Shown: positions 24,191 to 36,048 of the stretch, in pieces | Numbering within the stretch: the first letter of the stretch is position 1 | Layout: each line of letters opens with the position of its first letter | Assembly: GCA_028274465.1 (NCBI GenBank) | Contig: CM051458.1 | Span: forward strand, 25,373,566-25,437,565 | DNA length: 64,000 nt | Direction of reading: 5' to 3' | DNA from: Plantago ovata | Taxonomy: Eukaryota; Streptophyta; Magnoliopsida; Lamiales; Plantaginaceae | Position numbers and translations under genes: made by a program | Notes under the pieces: model-generated | Told to the model about the DNA's origin: nothing | The model's input: the letters and a program-made list of their open reading frames with translations, nothing else | The model's database searches: none

Positions 24191-25409
24191 TTTGAGGAAA
24201 GGATATCATAATGGAACACTCTAAATAGCAATCTAAACTAATCTAGTGATCTAGTTGTTGTTCTAGATAAAGGGAAAGAACATACAATCATCTTTAATTG
24301 GATTGTATCTTTCATCTACCTAAAGCCAATAGAAAGTGTGAATGAATCAATAGACAACTAATCTAGTTTGTAAGGTAATGGAAAGGTTAGTTTTCAGCTA
24401 TAGTACTTGTAGTTAGTCTCTCCCTATGTTTGCGTTAAAGGAATGGATATCATAACGGAAAACACTCTATATAGCAATCTAACTAATCTAGTGATCTAGT
24501 TGTTGTTCTAGATAAAGGAGGACATAAACTCATTCTTTACAGGCTGTATTCTTTCATCTACATAAAGCAATAGAAAGTGGATGAATGACTCTCTAGTTTA
24601 GTCAGCACACTAGATTAGTTTGTTTCAATGGACTATAAACTGCTCATTTAGGAAGCAAGGGAACTTCTTATTTGATTGTGTATTACCTCTAGTACTTGTA
24701 GTTAGTTCTTTCCTATGTTGAGGGAAAGGGATATCATAATGGAACACTCTAAATAGACATCTAACTGATCTAGTGATTCGTAGTTGTTTCTAGATAAAGT
24801 GAAACATACAATACCACTCTTTACATGGGATTGTATCTTTCATCTACCTAAAGCGCCATAGAAAGTGAATGAATGACCAATAGACAAGTAATCTAGTTTC
24901 TAAGGGTAATGGAAAGGTTAGTTTCAGCTATAGTACTTGTAGTTAGTTCTCTCCTATGTTGAGGAAAGGGATATCATAATGGCACACTCTAAATAGCAAT
25001 CTAACTAATCTAGTGATCTAGTTGTTGTTCTAGATAAAGGAAGACGTACAACTCATTCTTTACATGGGATTGTATCTTTCATCTACCTACAGCAATAGAA
25101 TGGAATGGAATGAATACTCGATAGACAAAATAATCTAGTTTCAAGGTAATGAAAGGTTTATTTCAGCTATAGTCGTGTAGTAGTTCTCTCTATGTTTGAG
25201 GAAAGGGATATCATAATGGTAAAACTCTCTAATAGCAATCTAACTAATCTAGTGATATAGTTGTTGTTCTAGATAAAGGGAGACATACAACTAATTCTTT
25301 ACATTGGCATTGTATCTTTTCATCTACCTAAAAGCAATAGAAAGTGGATGAATGAATCAATTAGTACAAACTAGATCCTAGTTTCAATGGACTATTAAAC
25401 TTGCTATTT
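23480..25409 (+). other. indel-rich satellite at the contig end
   Basis: From about 23.5 kb to the gap the monomers acquire many one- and two-base insertions and losses, often in short homopolymers, while the first 16 kb of the array show almost none. This is the pattern of uncorrected long reads at a contig edge. Monomer lengths and variants here should not be trusted. Confidence 0.7.
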
Positions 25410-25509
25410 NNNNNNNNNNNNNNNNNNNNNNNNNNNNNNNNNNNNNNNNNNNNNNNNNNNNNNNNNNNNNNNNNNNNNNNNNNNNNNNNNNNNNNNNNNN
25501 NNNNNNNNN
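25410..25509. other. assembly gap, 100 N
   Basis: Exactly 100 N, the usual placeholder for a join of unknown size. Satellite orientation is plus on the left and minus on the right. Confidence 0.99.
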
Positions 25510-25734
25510 ATTGAACTTTTTTGAATGAATAAAGCATATATTGAAAAAGTTAAAAGTACAAACGTTATGTAGTAGCAATAACAAAAAGCCACACACGGTT
25601 AAGTGAAAAAGAGAAAAGCAAAACTAAACCCCAGGGAAAGTGATCCCTGGTTGCAAGCCGCGGGCCTCGTTAAAAAACCACCTATGTAAAACCCTGTGGG
25701 AAAAACCTACAGTGGGAAAAAGAGTGCCTCAGCG
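25510..25734 (-). other. LINE-1 3' UTR
   Basis: About 225 bp after the RNase H stop. It shares with the LINE-2 3' UTR a block reading, on the minus strand, GCACTCTTTTTCCCA, then GGTTTTTCCCA and TTAACGAGGCCCGCGG. Both UTRs end in ATTCATTC followed by A residues. The intervening bases differ, so the shared block appears conserved. Confidence 0.7.
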
Positions 25735-27927
25735 TTAAAGCTGCGTGATCCTATAGTAAGGCTGCCCGGACATATCTCTGGCAACCTGAGGAGCAATAAC
25801 ATCGAGCTGGTGGAGCCATACACCATGCGAGTGATAGTTAGAAAGAGTGTCCGCCACCCCATTCCCTTCACGGTAGATGTGTGAGACTTTGAACTCCAAA
25901 GTAGAAGGAGATCCAGAACTCGTAGCCATCGATTCCTAAACTTCCAAGGAACAGTTGTGGAACGAGACTGAAAAAGGCCCTCCACGTAGGTAGAAATCCG
26001 TCTCAAGCCAAAGACGATACCAACCCTGTTGGCAAGCCAACTCCACGCCAGTCATGGCTGCCACAAACTCAGCCTCATAGGCAAAGGCGCAACCTATATG
26101 TGTGACAAAACAGCAAAGGACATGCCCAAAATGATTACGAAAAACTCCCGCGGCTTTAGCATCACCCGGTACCCCATAGCACTGCCGTCTGTATTGCATT
26201 TAATCCAACCCCACATCGGGGAATGCCATTGAACCTCCACTATAGTGGTGCTGCCCCTAGCACGTCCACGTATACCCAATGAATGAAGAGTAAAAAGGTC
26301 CTCCTGAGTATTGAACATAGAACCTTTCAAAGAATGATGTTGCTCCCGTATCAAGGACTTCAGAGAGAGAATAATGGAGTGTCGTGAGAAAGGAACATTA
26401 TCAAAAATCCTCCTGTTCCGGGTAGACCATATTAGCCAAATCAAGGTGACAAAAGCAAGACGCCAAATGGAGCCAACCTGGGAGCTAAATGTCCGAGACA
26501 TGGCAAAAAGCACCAGTTCATTCAAGCTATAGATAGAGGGCATCTGGAGATGAAAGATATCCAAAATACGGTGCCAAATATCCTGAATGAAGCAACAATG
26601 CACAAAGATATGATCAATATCCTCACCTGAAGACCGACAGAACACGCAAAAAGACGGTCCCATGAAGCCATTGTGACGTAAGTGATCCAGTGTAGGCAAT
26701 TTACCATGAATAGCCCGCCAAAGTGTGACAGAGCGACGAGGTGGTATGTAAGGTGCCCAAATCCAATCGCCCCAAGTGACCACAGGAAACTCCGGACGAA
26801 AGTGCTGATAGAAAATAGAACTAGAAGCAGATCCATTTGATGAAGGTATCCATATTCGAGTATCAGAGTGAGGAGGAGCTAAGGTGTAATTAGCAATGTC
26901 TCTAGCCACATCCGGGAAAGCCATACAGAACTCCGGTAGAATATCCCAAACCCCATTGGTGGTGTAATCAGAAATAGAAAACTGAAAGTGATGTCGTAAG
27001 TGAGCCGGGATCCCCACCCTATCCGCAATACAGTAACCCAACCAATTATCAAGCCAAAAAAGCACATGTGAGTCTGCTCCAACTAGCCATTTGGAATTCT
27101 GCATAAGTGCCGGATGACAATCTTTAAAGCCAAACCAGATTGTAGATTTGACATAACGACGATGTCTCCCTTGACAGAGAAACCGAGAAAGAAAGATGTC
27201 CAAATAAGGCTCCCTACGATTAATAATGTCCCAGCAAAGTCTAGAAAGGAAAGCCTTGTTAGCAGCTACCAAAGAGCGAAGACCTAGACCACCTTCAGAC
27301 TTAGGGACACAACACCTCGTCCAAGAGACACAAACCGAGCCCCTTTTAAGAATATCACCAGTGAAGACAAAATTCCGGATTCGACTCTCAAGCTTCTTAA
27401 GCAACGTGATTGGCCATCTATATATCATCATCGAATGAACAAACGCACCTTGGATCACCGATTGCACTAGACATATTCGCCCAGCCATGGAGAGAGATGA
27501 TCCTTTCCAACGCGCAAAACGAGCCAGAATGCTATCAGCAATAGACTGTAAAAACCTGGAGCGGGGAGCACCAATGAAGAGAGGGACCCCGAGATAAACA
27601 AAAGGCAGGCTCCCGGGTGAAATGCCTAGTATACGACTCATCCTTCTAGTCCTTGCAACCGGAATGGAGGGGCTGAAATAAACTCTAGACTTGTTTGGGT
27701 TAAAATATTGACCGGACCAAGCCTTGTAACGATTTAGTATGCTCAGAATAGTGCGACAGTTGCTAGCTGAAGCCCTGCAAAAGATTATAACGTCATCGGC
27801 ATAAAGTAAATGAGAAGGAAAGGTAATATTACGACCAATGAATAAAGGAGATAACGTCCCTGTACTTGTTGCCTGTGAAAGCAAGCAACTCAAGGCCTCC
27901 TCAGCTACACAAAAGAGAAGGGGGGAT
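25735..27927 (-). pseudogene. LINE-1 ORF2 end: RT, zf-RVT and RNase H, frameshifted
   Basis: The frame is open from the truncation point to about 26175. YADD, the RT catalytic pair, lies just after the LSPLLF segment, followed by the thumb region (SLPFVYLGVPLF, SLSMAGRICLVQSVIQGAF) and a zinc-binding zf-RVT region with IPPRRSVTLWRAIHG and CVFC. The RNase H domain starts with CNTDGS (first catalytic Asp). The frame then breaks three times: near 26175 (one G lost), near 25998 (one T gained) and near 25900. After each break the homologous sequence continues in another frame: EAE and LETD, then VPWKFRNRW, then FKVSHIYREGNGVAD, to a stop at 25735. LINE-2 supplies the intact comparison. RNase H cannot be made as read. 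Confidence 0.88.
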
Positions 27928-30900
27928 AACCTATCTATTGTGCTTACTAACTAGATGATTCATTCATCCACTTTCTATTGCTTTATGTAGATGAAAGATA
28001 TAATGCCATGTAAAGAATGAGTTGTATGTCTTCCCTTTATCTAGAACAACAACTAGATCACTAGAATAGTTAGATTGCTATATAGAGTGTTCCGTTATGA
28101 TATCCCTTTACGCAAACATAGAAGAGAACTAACTACAAGTACTATAGCTGAAACTAACCTTTCCATTACCCTTACAAACTAGATTAGTTGTCTATTGATT
28201 CATTCATTCACTTTCTATTGCTTTAGGTAGATGAAAGATACAATCCCATGTAAAGAATGAGTTGTATATCTTCCCTTTATCTAGAACAACAACTGGATCA
28301 CTAGATTAGTTAGATTGCTATTTAGAGTGTTCCATTATGATATCCCTTTCCTCAAACCTAGGAGAGAACTATCTACAAGTACTATAGTTAAAACTAACCT
28401 TTCCATTACCCTTACAAACTAGATTAGTTGCCTATTGATTCATTCATTCACTTTCTATTTCATTAGGTAGATGAAAGATACAATCCCATGTAAAGAATGA
28501 GTTGTATGTCTTCCCTTTATCTAGAACAACAACTAGATCACTAGATTAGTTAGATTGCTATTTAGAGTGTTCCTTTATAATATCCATTTCCTCAAACATA
28601 GGTGAGAACTAACTACAAGTACTATAGCTGAAACTAACCTTTCTATTACCCTTACAAACTAGATTAGTTGTCTATTGATTCATTCATTCACTTTCTATTG
28701 CTTTAGGTAGATGAAAGATACAATCCCATGTAAGAATGAGTTGTATGTCTTCCCTTTATCTCGAACAACAACTAGATCACTAGATTAGTTAGATTGCTAT
28801 TTAGAGTGTTCCATTATGATATCCCTTTCCTCAAACATAGGAGAGAACTAACTACAAGTACTATAGCTGAAACTAACCTTTCCATTACCCTTACAAACTA
28901 GATTAGTTGTCTACTGATTCATTCATTCACTTCTATTGCTTTAGGTAGATGAAAGATACAATCCCGTGTAAGAATGAGTTGTATGTCTTCCCTTTATCTA
29001 GAACAACAACTAGATCACTAGATTAGTTAGATTGCTATTTAGAGTGTTCCATTATGATATCCCTTTCCTCAAACATAGGAGAGAACTATCTACCAGTACT
29101 ATAGCTGAAACTAACCTTTCCATTACCCTTGCAAACTAGATTAGTTGTCTATTGATTCATTCATTCACTTTCTATTGCTTTAGGTAGATGAAAGATACAA
29201 CCCCATGTAAAGAATGAGTTGTATGTCTTCCCTTTATCTAGAACAACAACTAGATCACTAGATTAGTTAGATTGCTATTTAGAGTGTTCCATTATGATAT
29301 CCCTTTCGTCAAACATAGGAGAGAACTATCTACAAGTACTATAGCTGAAACTAACCTTTCCATTACCCTTACAAACTAGATTAGTTGTCTATTGATTCAT
29401 GCATTCACTTTCTATTGCTTTAGGTAGATGAAGGATACAATCCCGTGTAAAGAATGAGTTGTATGTCTTCCCTTTATCTAGAACACAACTAGATCACTAG
29501 ATTAGTTAGATTGCTATTAGAGTGTTCCATTATGATATCCCTTTCCTCAAACATAGGAGAGAACTATCTACAAGTACTATAGCTGAAACTAACCTTTCCA
29601 TTACCCTTGCAAACTAGATTAGTTGTCTATTGATTCATTCATTCACTTTCTATTGCTTTAGGTAGATGAAAGATACAACCCCATGTAAAGAATGAGTTGT
29701 ATGTCTTCCCTTTATCTAGAACAACAACTAGATCACTAGATTAGTTAGATTGCTATTTAGAGTGTTCCATTATGATATCCCTTTCGTCAAACATAGGAGA
29801 GAACTATCTACAAGTACTATAGCTGAAACTAACCTTTCCATTACCCTTACAAACTAGATTAGTTGTCTATTGATTCATGCATTCACTTTCTATTGCTTTA
29901 GGTAGATGAAAGATACAATCCCATGTAAAGAATGAGTTGTATGTCTTCCCTTTATCTAGAACAACAACTAGATCACTAGATTAGTTAGATTGCTATTTAG
30001 AGTGTTCCATTATGATATCCATTTCCTCAAACATAGGTGAGAACTAACTACAAGTACTATAGCTGAAACTAACCTTTCTATTACCCTTACAAACTAGATT
30101 AGTTGTCTATTGATTCATTCATTCACTTTCAATTGCTTTAGGTAGATGAAAGATACAATCCCATGTAAAGAATGAGTTGTATGTCTTCCCTTTATCTCGA
30201 ACAACAACTAGATCACTAGATTAGTTAGATTGCTATTTAGAGTGTTCCATTATGATATCCCTTTCCTCAAACATAGGAGAGAACTAACTACAAGTACTAT
30301 AGCTGAAACTAACCTATCCATTACCCTTACAAACTAGATTAGTTGTATATTGATTCATTCATTTACTTTCTATTGCTTTAGGTAGATGAAAGATACAATC
30401 CCATGGAAAGAATGAGTTGTATGTCTTCCCTTTATCTAGAGCAACAACTAGATCACTAGATTAGTTAGATTGCTATTTAGAGTGTTCCATTATGATATCC
30501 CTTTCCTCAAACATAGGAGAGAACTATCTACAAGTACTATAGCTGAAACTAACATTTCCATTACCCTTGCAAACTAGATTAGTTGTCTATTGATTCATTC
30601 ATTCACTTTCTATTGCTTTAGGTAGATGAAAGATACAACCCCATGTAAAGAATGAGTTGTATGTCTTCCCTTTATCTAGAACAACAACTAGATCACTAGA
30701 TTAGTTAGATTGCTATTTAGAGTGTTCCATTATGATATCCCTTTCCTCAAACATAGGAGAGAACTAACTACAAGTACTATAGCTGAAACTAACCTATCCA
30801 TTACCCTTACAAACTAGATTAGTTGTATATTGATTCATTCATTTACTTTCTATTGCATTAGGTAGATGAAAGATACAATCCCATGTAAAGAATGAGTTGT

Positions 30901-33900
30901 ATGTCTTCCCTTTATCTAGAACAACAACTAGATCACTAGATTAGTTAGATTGCTATTTAGAGTGTTCCTTTATAATATCCATTTCCTCAAACATAGGTGA
31001 GAACTAACTACAAGTACTATAGCTGAAACTAACCTTTCTATTACCCTTACAAACTAGATTAGTTGTCTATTGATTCATTCATTCACTTTCTATTGCTTTA
31101 GGTAGATGAAAGATACAATCCCATGTAAAGAATGAGTTGTATGTCTTCCCTTTATCTCGAACAACAACTAGATCACTAGATTAGTTAGATTGCTATTTAG
31201 AGTGTTCCATTATGATATCCCTTTCCTCAAACATAGGAGAGAACTAACTACAAGTACTATAGCTGAAACTAACCTATCCATTACCCTTACAAACTAGATT
31301 AGTTGTATATTGATTCATTCATTTACTTTCTATTGCTTTAGGTAGATGAAAGATACAATCCCATGGAAAGAATGAGTTGTATGTCTTCCCTTTATCTAGA
31401 ACAACAACTAGATCACTAGATTAGTTAGATTGCTATTTAGAGTGTTCCTTTATAATATCCCTTTCCTCAAACATAGGTGAGTACTAACTACAAGTACTAT
31501 AGCTGAAACTAACCTTTCTATTACCCTTACAAACTAGATTAGTTGTCTATTGATTCATTCATTCACTTTCTATTGCTTTAGGTAGATGAAAGATACAATC
31601 CCATATAAAGAATGAGTTGTATGTCTTCCCTTTATCTCGAACAACAACTAGATCACTAGATTAGTTAGATTGCTATTTAGAGTGTTCCATTATGATATCC
31701 CTTTCCTCAAACATAGGAGAGAACTAACTACAAGTACTATAGCTGAAACTAACCTTTCCATTACCCTTACAAACTAGATTAGTTGTCTACTGATTCATTC
31801 ATTCACTTTCTATTGCTTTAGGTAGATGAAAGATACAATCCCATGTAAAGAATGAGTTGTATGTCTTCCCTTTATCTAGAACAACAACTAGATCACTACA
31901 TTAGTTAGATTGCTATTAGAGTGTTCCATTATGATATCCCTTTCCTCAAACATAGGAGAGAACTAACTACAAGTACTATAGCTGAAACTAACCTTTCCAT
32001 TACCCTTACAAACTAGATTAGTTGTCTACTGATTCATTCATTCACTTTCTATTGCTTTAGGTAGATGAAAGATACAATCCCATGTAAAGAATGAGTTGTA
32101 TGTCTTCCCTTTATCTAGAACAACAACTAGATCACTACATTAGTTAGATTGCTATTTAGAGTGTTCCATTATGATATCCCTTTCCTCAAACATAGGAGAG
32201 AACTATCTACAAGTACTATAGCTGAAACTAACCTTTCCATTACCCTTACAAACTAGATTAGTTGTCTATTGATTCATTCATTCACTTTCTATTGCTTTAG
32301 GTAGATGAAAGATACAATCCCATGTAAAGAATGAGTTGTATGTCTTCCCTTTATCTAGAACAACAACTGGATCACTAGATTAGTTAGATTGCTATTTAGA
32401 GTGTTCCATTATGATATCCCTTTCCTCAAACCTAGGAGAGAACTATCTACAAGTACTATAGCTGAAACTAACCTTTCCATTACCCTTACAAACTAGATTA
32501 GTTGCCTATTGATTCATTCATTTACTTTCTATTGCTTTAGATAGATGAAAGATACAATCCCATGTAAAGAATGAGTTGTATGTCTTCCCTTTATCTAGAA
32601 CAACAACTAGATCACTACATTAGTTAGACTGCTATTTAGAGTGTTCCATTATGATATCCCTTTCCTCAAACATAGGAGAGAACTATCTACAAGTACTATA
32701 GCTGAAACTAACCTTTCCATTACCCTTACAAACTAGATTAGTTGTCTAGTGATTCATTCATTCACTTTCTATTGCTTTAGGTAGATGAAAGATACAATCC
32801 CAAGTAAAGAATGAGTTGTATGTCTTCCCTTTATCTAGAACAACAACTGGATCACTAGATTAGTTAGATTGCTATTTAGAGTGTTCCATTATGATATCCC
32901 TTTCCTCAAACCTAGGAGAGAACTATCTACAAGTACTATAGCTGAAACTAACCTTTCCATTACCCTTACAAACTAGATTAGTTGTCTATTGATTCATTCA
33001 TTCACTTTCTATTGCTTTAGGTAGATGAAAGATACAATCCCATGTAAAGAATGAGTTGTATGTCTTCCCTTTATCTAGAACAACAACTGGATCACTAGAT
33101 TAGTTAGATTGCTATTTAGAGTGTTCCATTATGATATCCCTTTCCTCAAACCTAGGAGAGAACTATCTACAAGTACTATAGCTGAAACTAACCTTTCCAT
33201 TACCCTTACAAACTAGATTAGTTGCCTATTGATTCATTCATTAACTTTCTATTGCATTAGGTAGATGAAAGATACAATCCCATGTAAAGAATGAGTTGTA
33301 TGTCTTCCCTTTATCTAGAACAACAACTAGATCACTAGATTAGTTAGATTGCTATTTAGAGTGTTCCTTTATAATATCCCTTTCCTCAAACATAGGTGAG
33401 AACTAACTACAAGTACTATAGCTGAAACTAACCTTTCTATTACCCTTACAAACTAGATTAGTTGTCTATTGATTCATTCATTCACTTTCTATTGCTTTAG
33501 GTAGATGAAAGATACAATCCCATGTAAAGAATGAGTTGTATGTCTTCCCTTTATCTCGAACAACAACTAGATCACTAGATTAGTTAGATTGCTATTTAGA
33601 GTGTTCCATTATGATATCCCTTTCCTCAAACATAGGAGAGAACTAACTACAAGTACTATAGCTGAAACTAACCTTTCCATTACCCTTACAAACTAGATTA
33701 GTTGTCTACTGATTCATTCATTCACTTTCTATTGCTTTAGGTAGATGAAAGATACAATCCCATGTAAAGAATGAGTTTTATGTCTTCCCTTTATCTAGAA
33801 CAACAACTAGATCACTAGATTAGTTAGATTGCTATTTAGAGTGTTCCATTATGATATCCCTTTCCTCAAACATAGGAGAGAACTATCTACAAGTACTATA

Positions 33901-35841
33901 GCTGAAACTAACCTTTCCATTACCCTTGCAAACTAGATTAGTTGTCTATTGATTCATTCATTCACTTTCTATTGCTTTAGGTAGATGAAAGATACAACCC
34001 CATGTAAAGAATGAGTTGTATGTCTTCCCTTTATCTAGAACAACAACTAGATCACTAGATTAGTTAGATTGCTATTTAGAGTGTTCCATTATGATATCCT
34101 TTTCCTCAAACATAGGAGAGAACTATCTACAAGTACTATAGCTGAAACTAACCTTTCCATTACCCTTACAAACTAGATTAGTTGTCTATTGATTCATGCA
34201 TTCACTTTCTATTGCTTTAGGTAGATGAAAGATACAATCCCATGTAAAGAATGAGTTGTATGTCTTCCCTTTATCTAGAACAACAACTAGATCACTAGAT
34301 TAGTTAGATTGCTATTTAGAGTGTTCCATTATGATATCCCTTTCCTCAAACATAGGAGAGAACTATCTACAAGTACTATAGCTGAAACTAACCTTTCCAT
34401 TACCCTTGCAAACTAGATTAGTTGTCTATTGATTCATTCATTCACTTTCTATTGCTTTAGGTAGATGAAAGATACAATCCCATGTAGAGAATGAGTTGTA
34501 TGTCTTTCCTTTATCTAGAACAACAACTACATCACTAGATTAGTTAGATTGCTATTTAGAGTGTTACATTATTATATCCCTTTCCTCAAACATAGGAGAG
34601 AACTATCTACAAGTACTATAGCTGAAACTAACCTTTCCATTACCCTTACAAACTAGATTAGTTGTCTATTGATTCATGCATTCACTTTCTATTGCTTTAG
34701 GTAGATGAAAGATACAATCCCATGTAAAGAATGAGTTGTATGTCTTCCCTTTATCTAGAACAATAACTAGATCACTAGATTAGTTAGATTGCTATTCATA
34801 GTGTTCCATTATGATATCCCTTTCCTCAAACATAGGTGAGAACTAACTACAAGTACTATAGCTGAAACTAACCTTTCCATTACCCTTACAAACTAGATTA
34901 GTTGTCTATTGATTCATTCATTCACTTTCTATTGCTTTAGGTAGATGAAAGATACAATCCCATGTAAAGAATGAGTTGTATGTCTTTCCTTTATCTAGAA
35001 CAACAACTACATCACTAGATTAGTTAGATTGCTATTTAGAGTGTTACATTATGATATCCCTTTCCTCAAACATAGGAGAGAACTAACTACAAGTACTAGA
35101 GTTATATACACAATCAAATAAGAAGTTCCCTTGCTTCCTAAATGAGCAAGTTTAATAGTCCATTGAAACTAACCTATCTATTGTGCTTACTAACTAGATG
35201 ATTCATTCATCCACTTTCTATTGCTTTATGTAGATGAAAGATATAATGCCATGTAAAGAATGAGTTGTATGTCTTCCCTTTATCTAGAACAACAACTAGA
35301 TCACTAGATTAGTTAGATTGCTATATAGAGTGTTCCGTTATGATATCCCTTTACGCAAACATAGAAGAGAACTAACTACAAGTACAATAGCTGAAACTAA
35401 CCTTTCCATTACCCTTACAAACTAGATTAGTTGTCTATTGATTCATTCATTCACTTTCTATTGCTTTAGGTAGATGAAAGATACAATCCCATGTAAAGAA
35501 TGAGTTGTATGTCTTCCCTTTATCTAGAACAACAACTGGATCACTAGATTAGTTAGATTGCTATTTAGAGTGTTCCATTATGATATCCCTTTCCTCAAAC
35601 CTAGGAGAGAACTATCTACAAGTACTATAGCTGAAACTAACCTTTCCATTACCCTTACAAACTAGATTAGTTGCCTATTGATTCATTCATACACTTTCTA
35701 TTGCATTAGGTAGATGAAAGATACAATCCCATGTAAAGAATGAGTTGTATGTCTTCCCTTTATCTAGAACAACAACTAGATCACTAGATTAGTTAGATTG
35801 CTATTTAGAGTGTTACATTATGATATCCCTTTCCTCAAACA
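27928..35841 (-). repeat. satellite array 2, minus orientation
   Basis: About 7.9 kb, almost all form A (240 bp), read on the minus strand relative to array 1. It opens in the middle of a B monomer at the LINE-1 junction and has one further B at 35092. That B is preceded by an A subtype with GTGTTACATT and CAACTACATCAC. Single-base losses occur near 28731, 28931, 28970, 29486, 29515 and 31915. No gene was seen. Confidence 0.95.
35828..35841. repeat. target site duplication of LINE-2, left copy
   Basis: CCTTTCCTCAAACA, part of the satellite monomer, abuts the poly(T) end of LINE-2. The same 14 bases resume at the other end of the element (40734-40747). Confidence 0.9.
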
Positions 35842-36048
35842 TTTTTTTGAATGAATGGTGCAAATATATTAAACGGTAGAAGAGTACAAAGAGTATACAA
35901 AAGCAAAGAACAGCGTAAACTCACAGATGCTAACTAACCCAAACTACTAGAGAACGTAGCTTGGTTGCAACCGCGGGCCTCGTTAAAACCCAATCACGGA
36001 AAAACCCATTGGGAAAAACCCGTGCCTGGGAAAAAGAGTGCCTGAGCG
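35842..36048 (-). other. LINE-2 3' UTR and A tail
   Basis: 207 bp between the RNase H stop and the target duplication, ending in a 7-base A run on the minus strand. It contains the block shared with LINE-1 (GCACTCTTTTTCCCA, GGGTTTTTCCCA, TTTTAACGAGGCCCGCGG). Confidence 0.75.

Larger units (their letters stand above)
7492..25409 (+). repeat. satellite array 1, plus orientation, A (240 bp) and B (289 bp) monomers
   Basis: About 17.9 kb of head-to-tail satellite. Form A carries GGTTAGTTTCAGCTATAGTA and is 240 bp. Form B replaces that part with TTAGTTTCAATGGACTATTA and GAAGCAAGGGAACTTCTTAT and is about 49 bp longer. A short A variant lacks 11 bp (GTTCTATACATACAACTC instead of the form with GATAAAGGGAAG). 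B monomers are frequent here, often two in three, unlike in the arrays right of the gap. The DNA is A/T-rich with many CTAG words, and no gene was seen. Nested higher-order repeats are listed separately. Confidence 0.95.
25510..27927 (-). mobile_element. LINE-1: 5'-truncated L1-like retrotransposon
   Basis: A minus-strand non-LTR retrotransposon fragment holding the end of ORF2 and the 3' UTR. The 3' end is a short A run (plus-strand TTTTTT at about 25517-25522) next to the gap. The 5' end stops inside the RT at a conserved LSPLLFCVAEEALS segment (about 27925-27880), one step before the catalytic YADD, and satellite B sequence resumes at once. Truncation at the 5' end is typical of target-primed reverse transcription. 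No target duplication is visible, but only 7 bp remain between the LINE end and the gap. Confidence 0.9.

Noticed and set aside
7492..25409. CRISPR-like regular repeats
   Set aside because: Repeats are contiguous 240-289 bp monomers with no unique spacers, in plant DNA.
25384..25596. open frames crossing the run of N
   Set aside because: They exist only because N is read as unknown residues.
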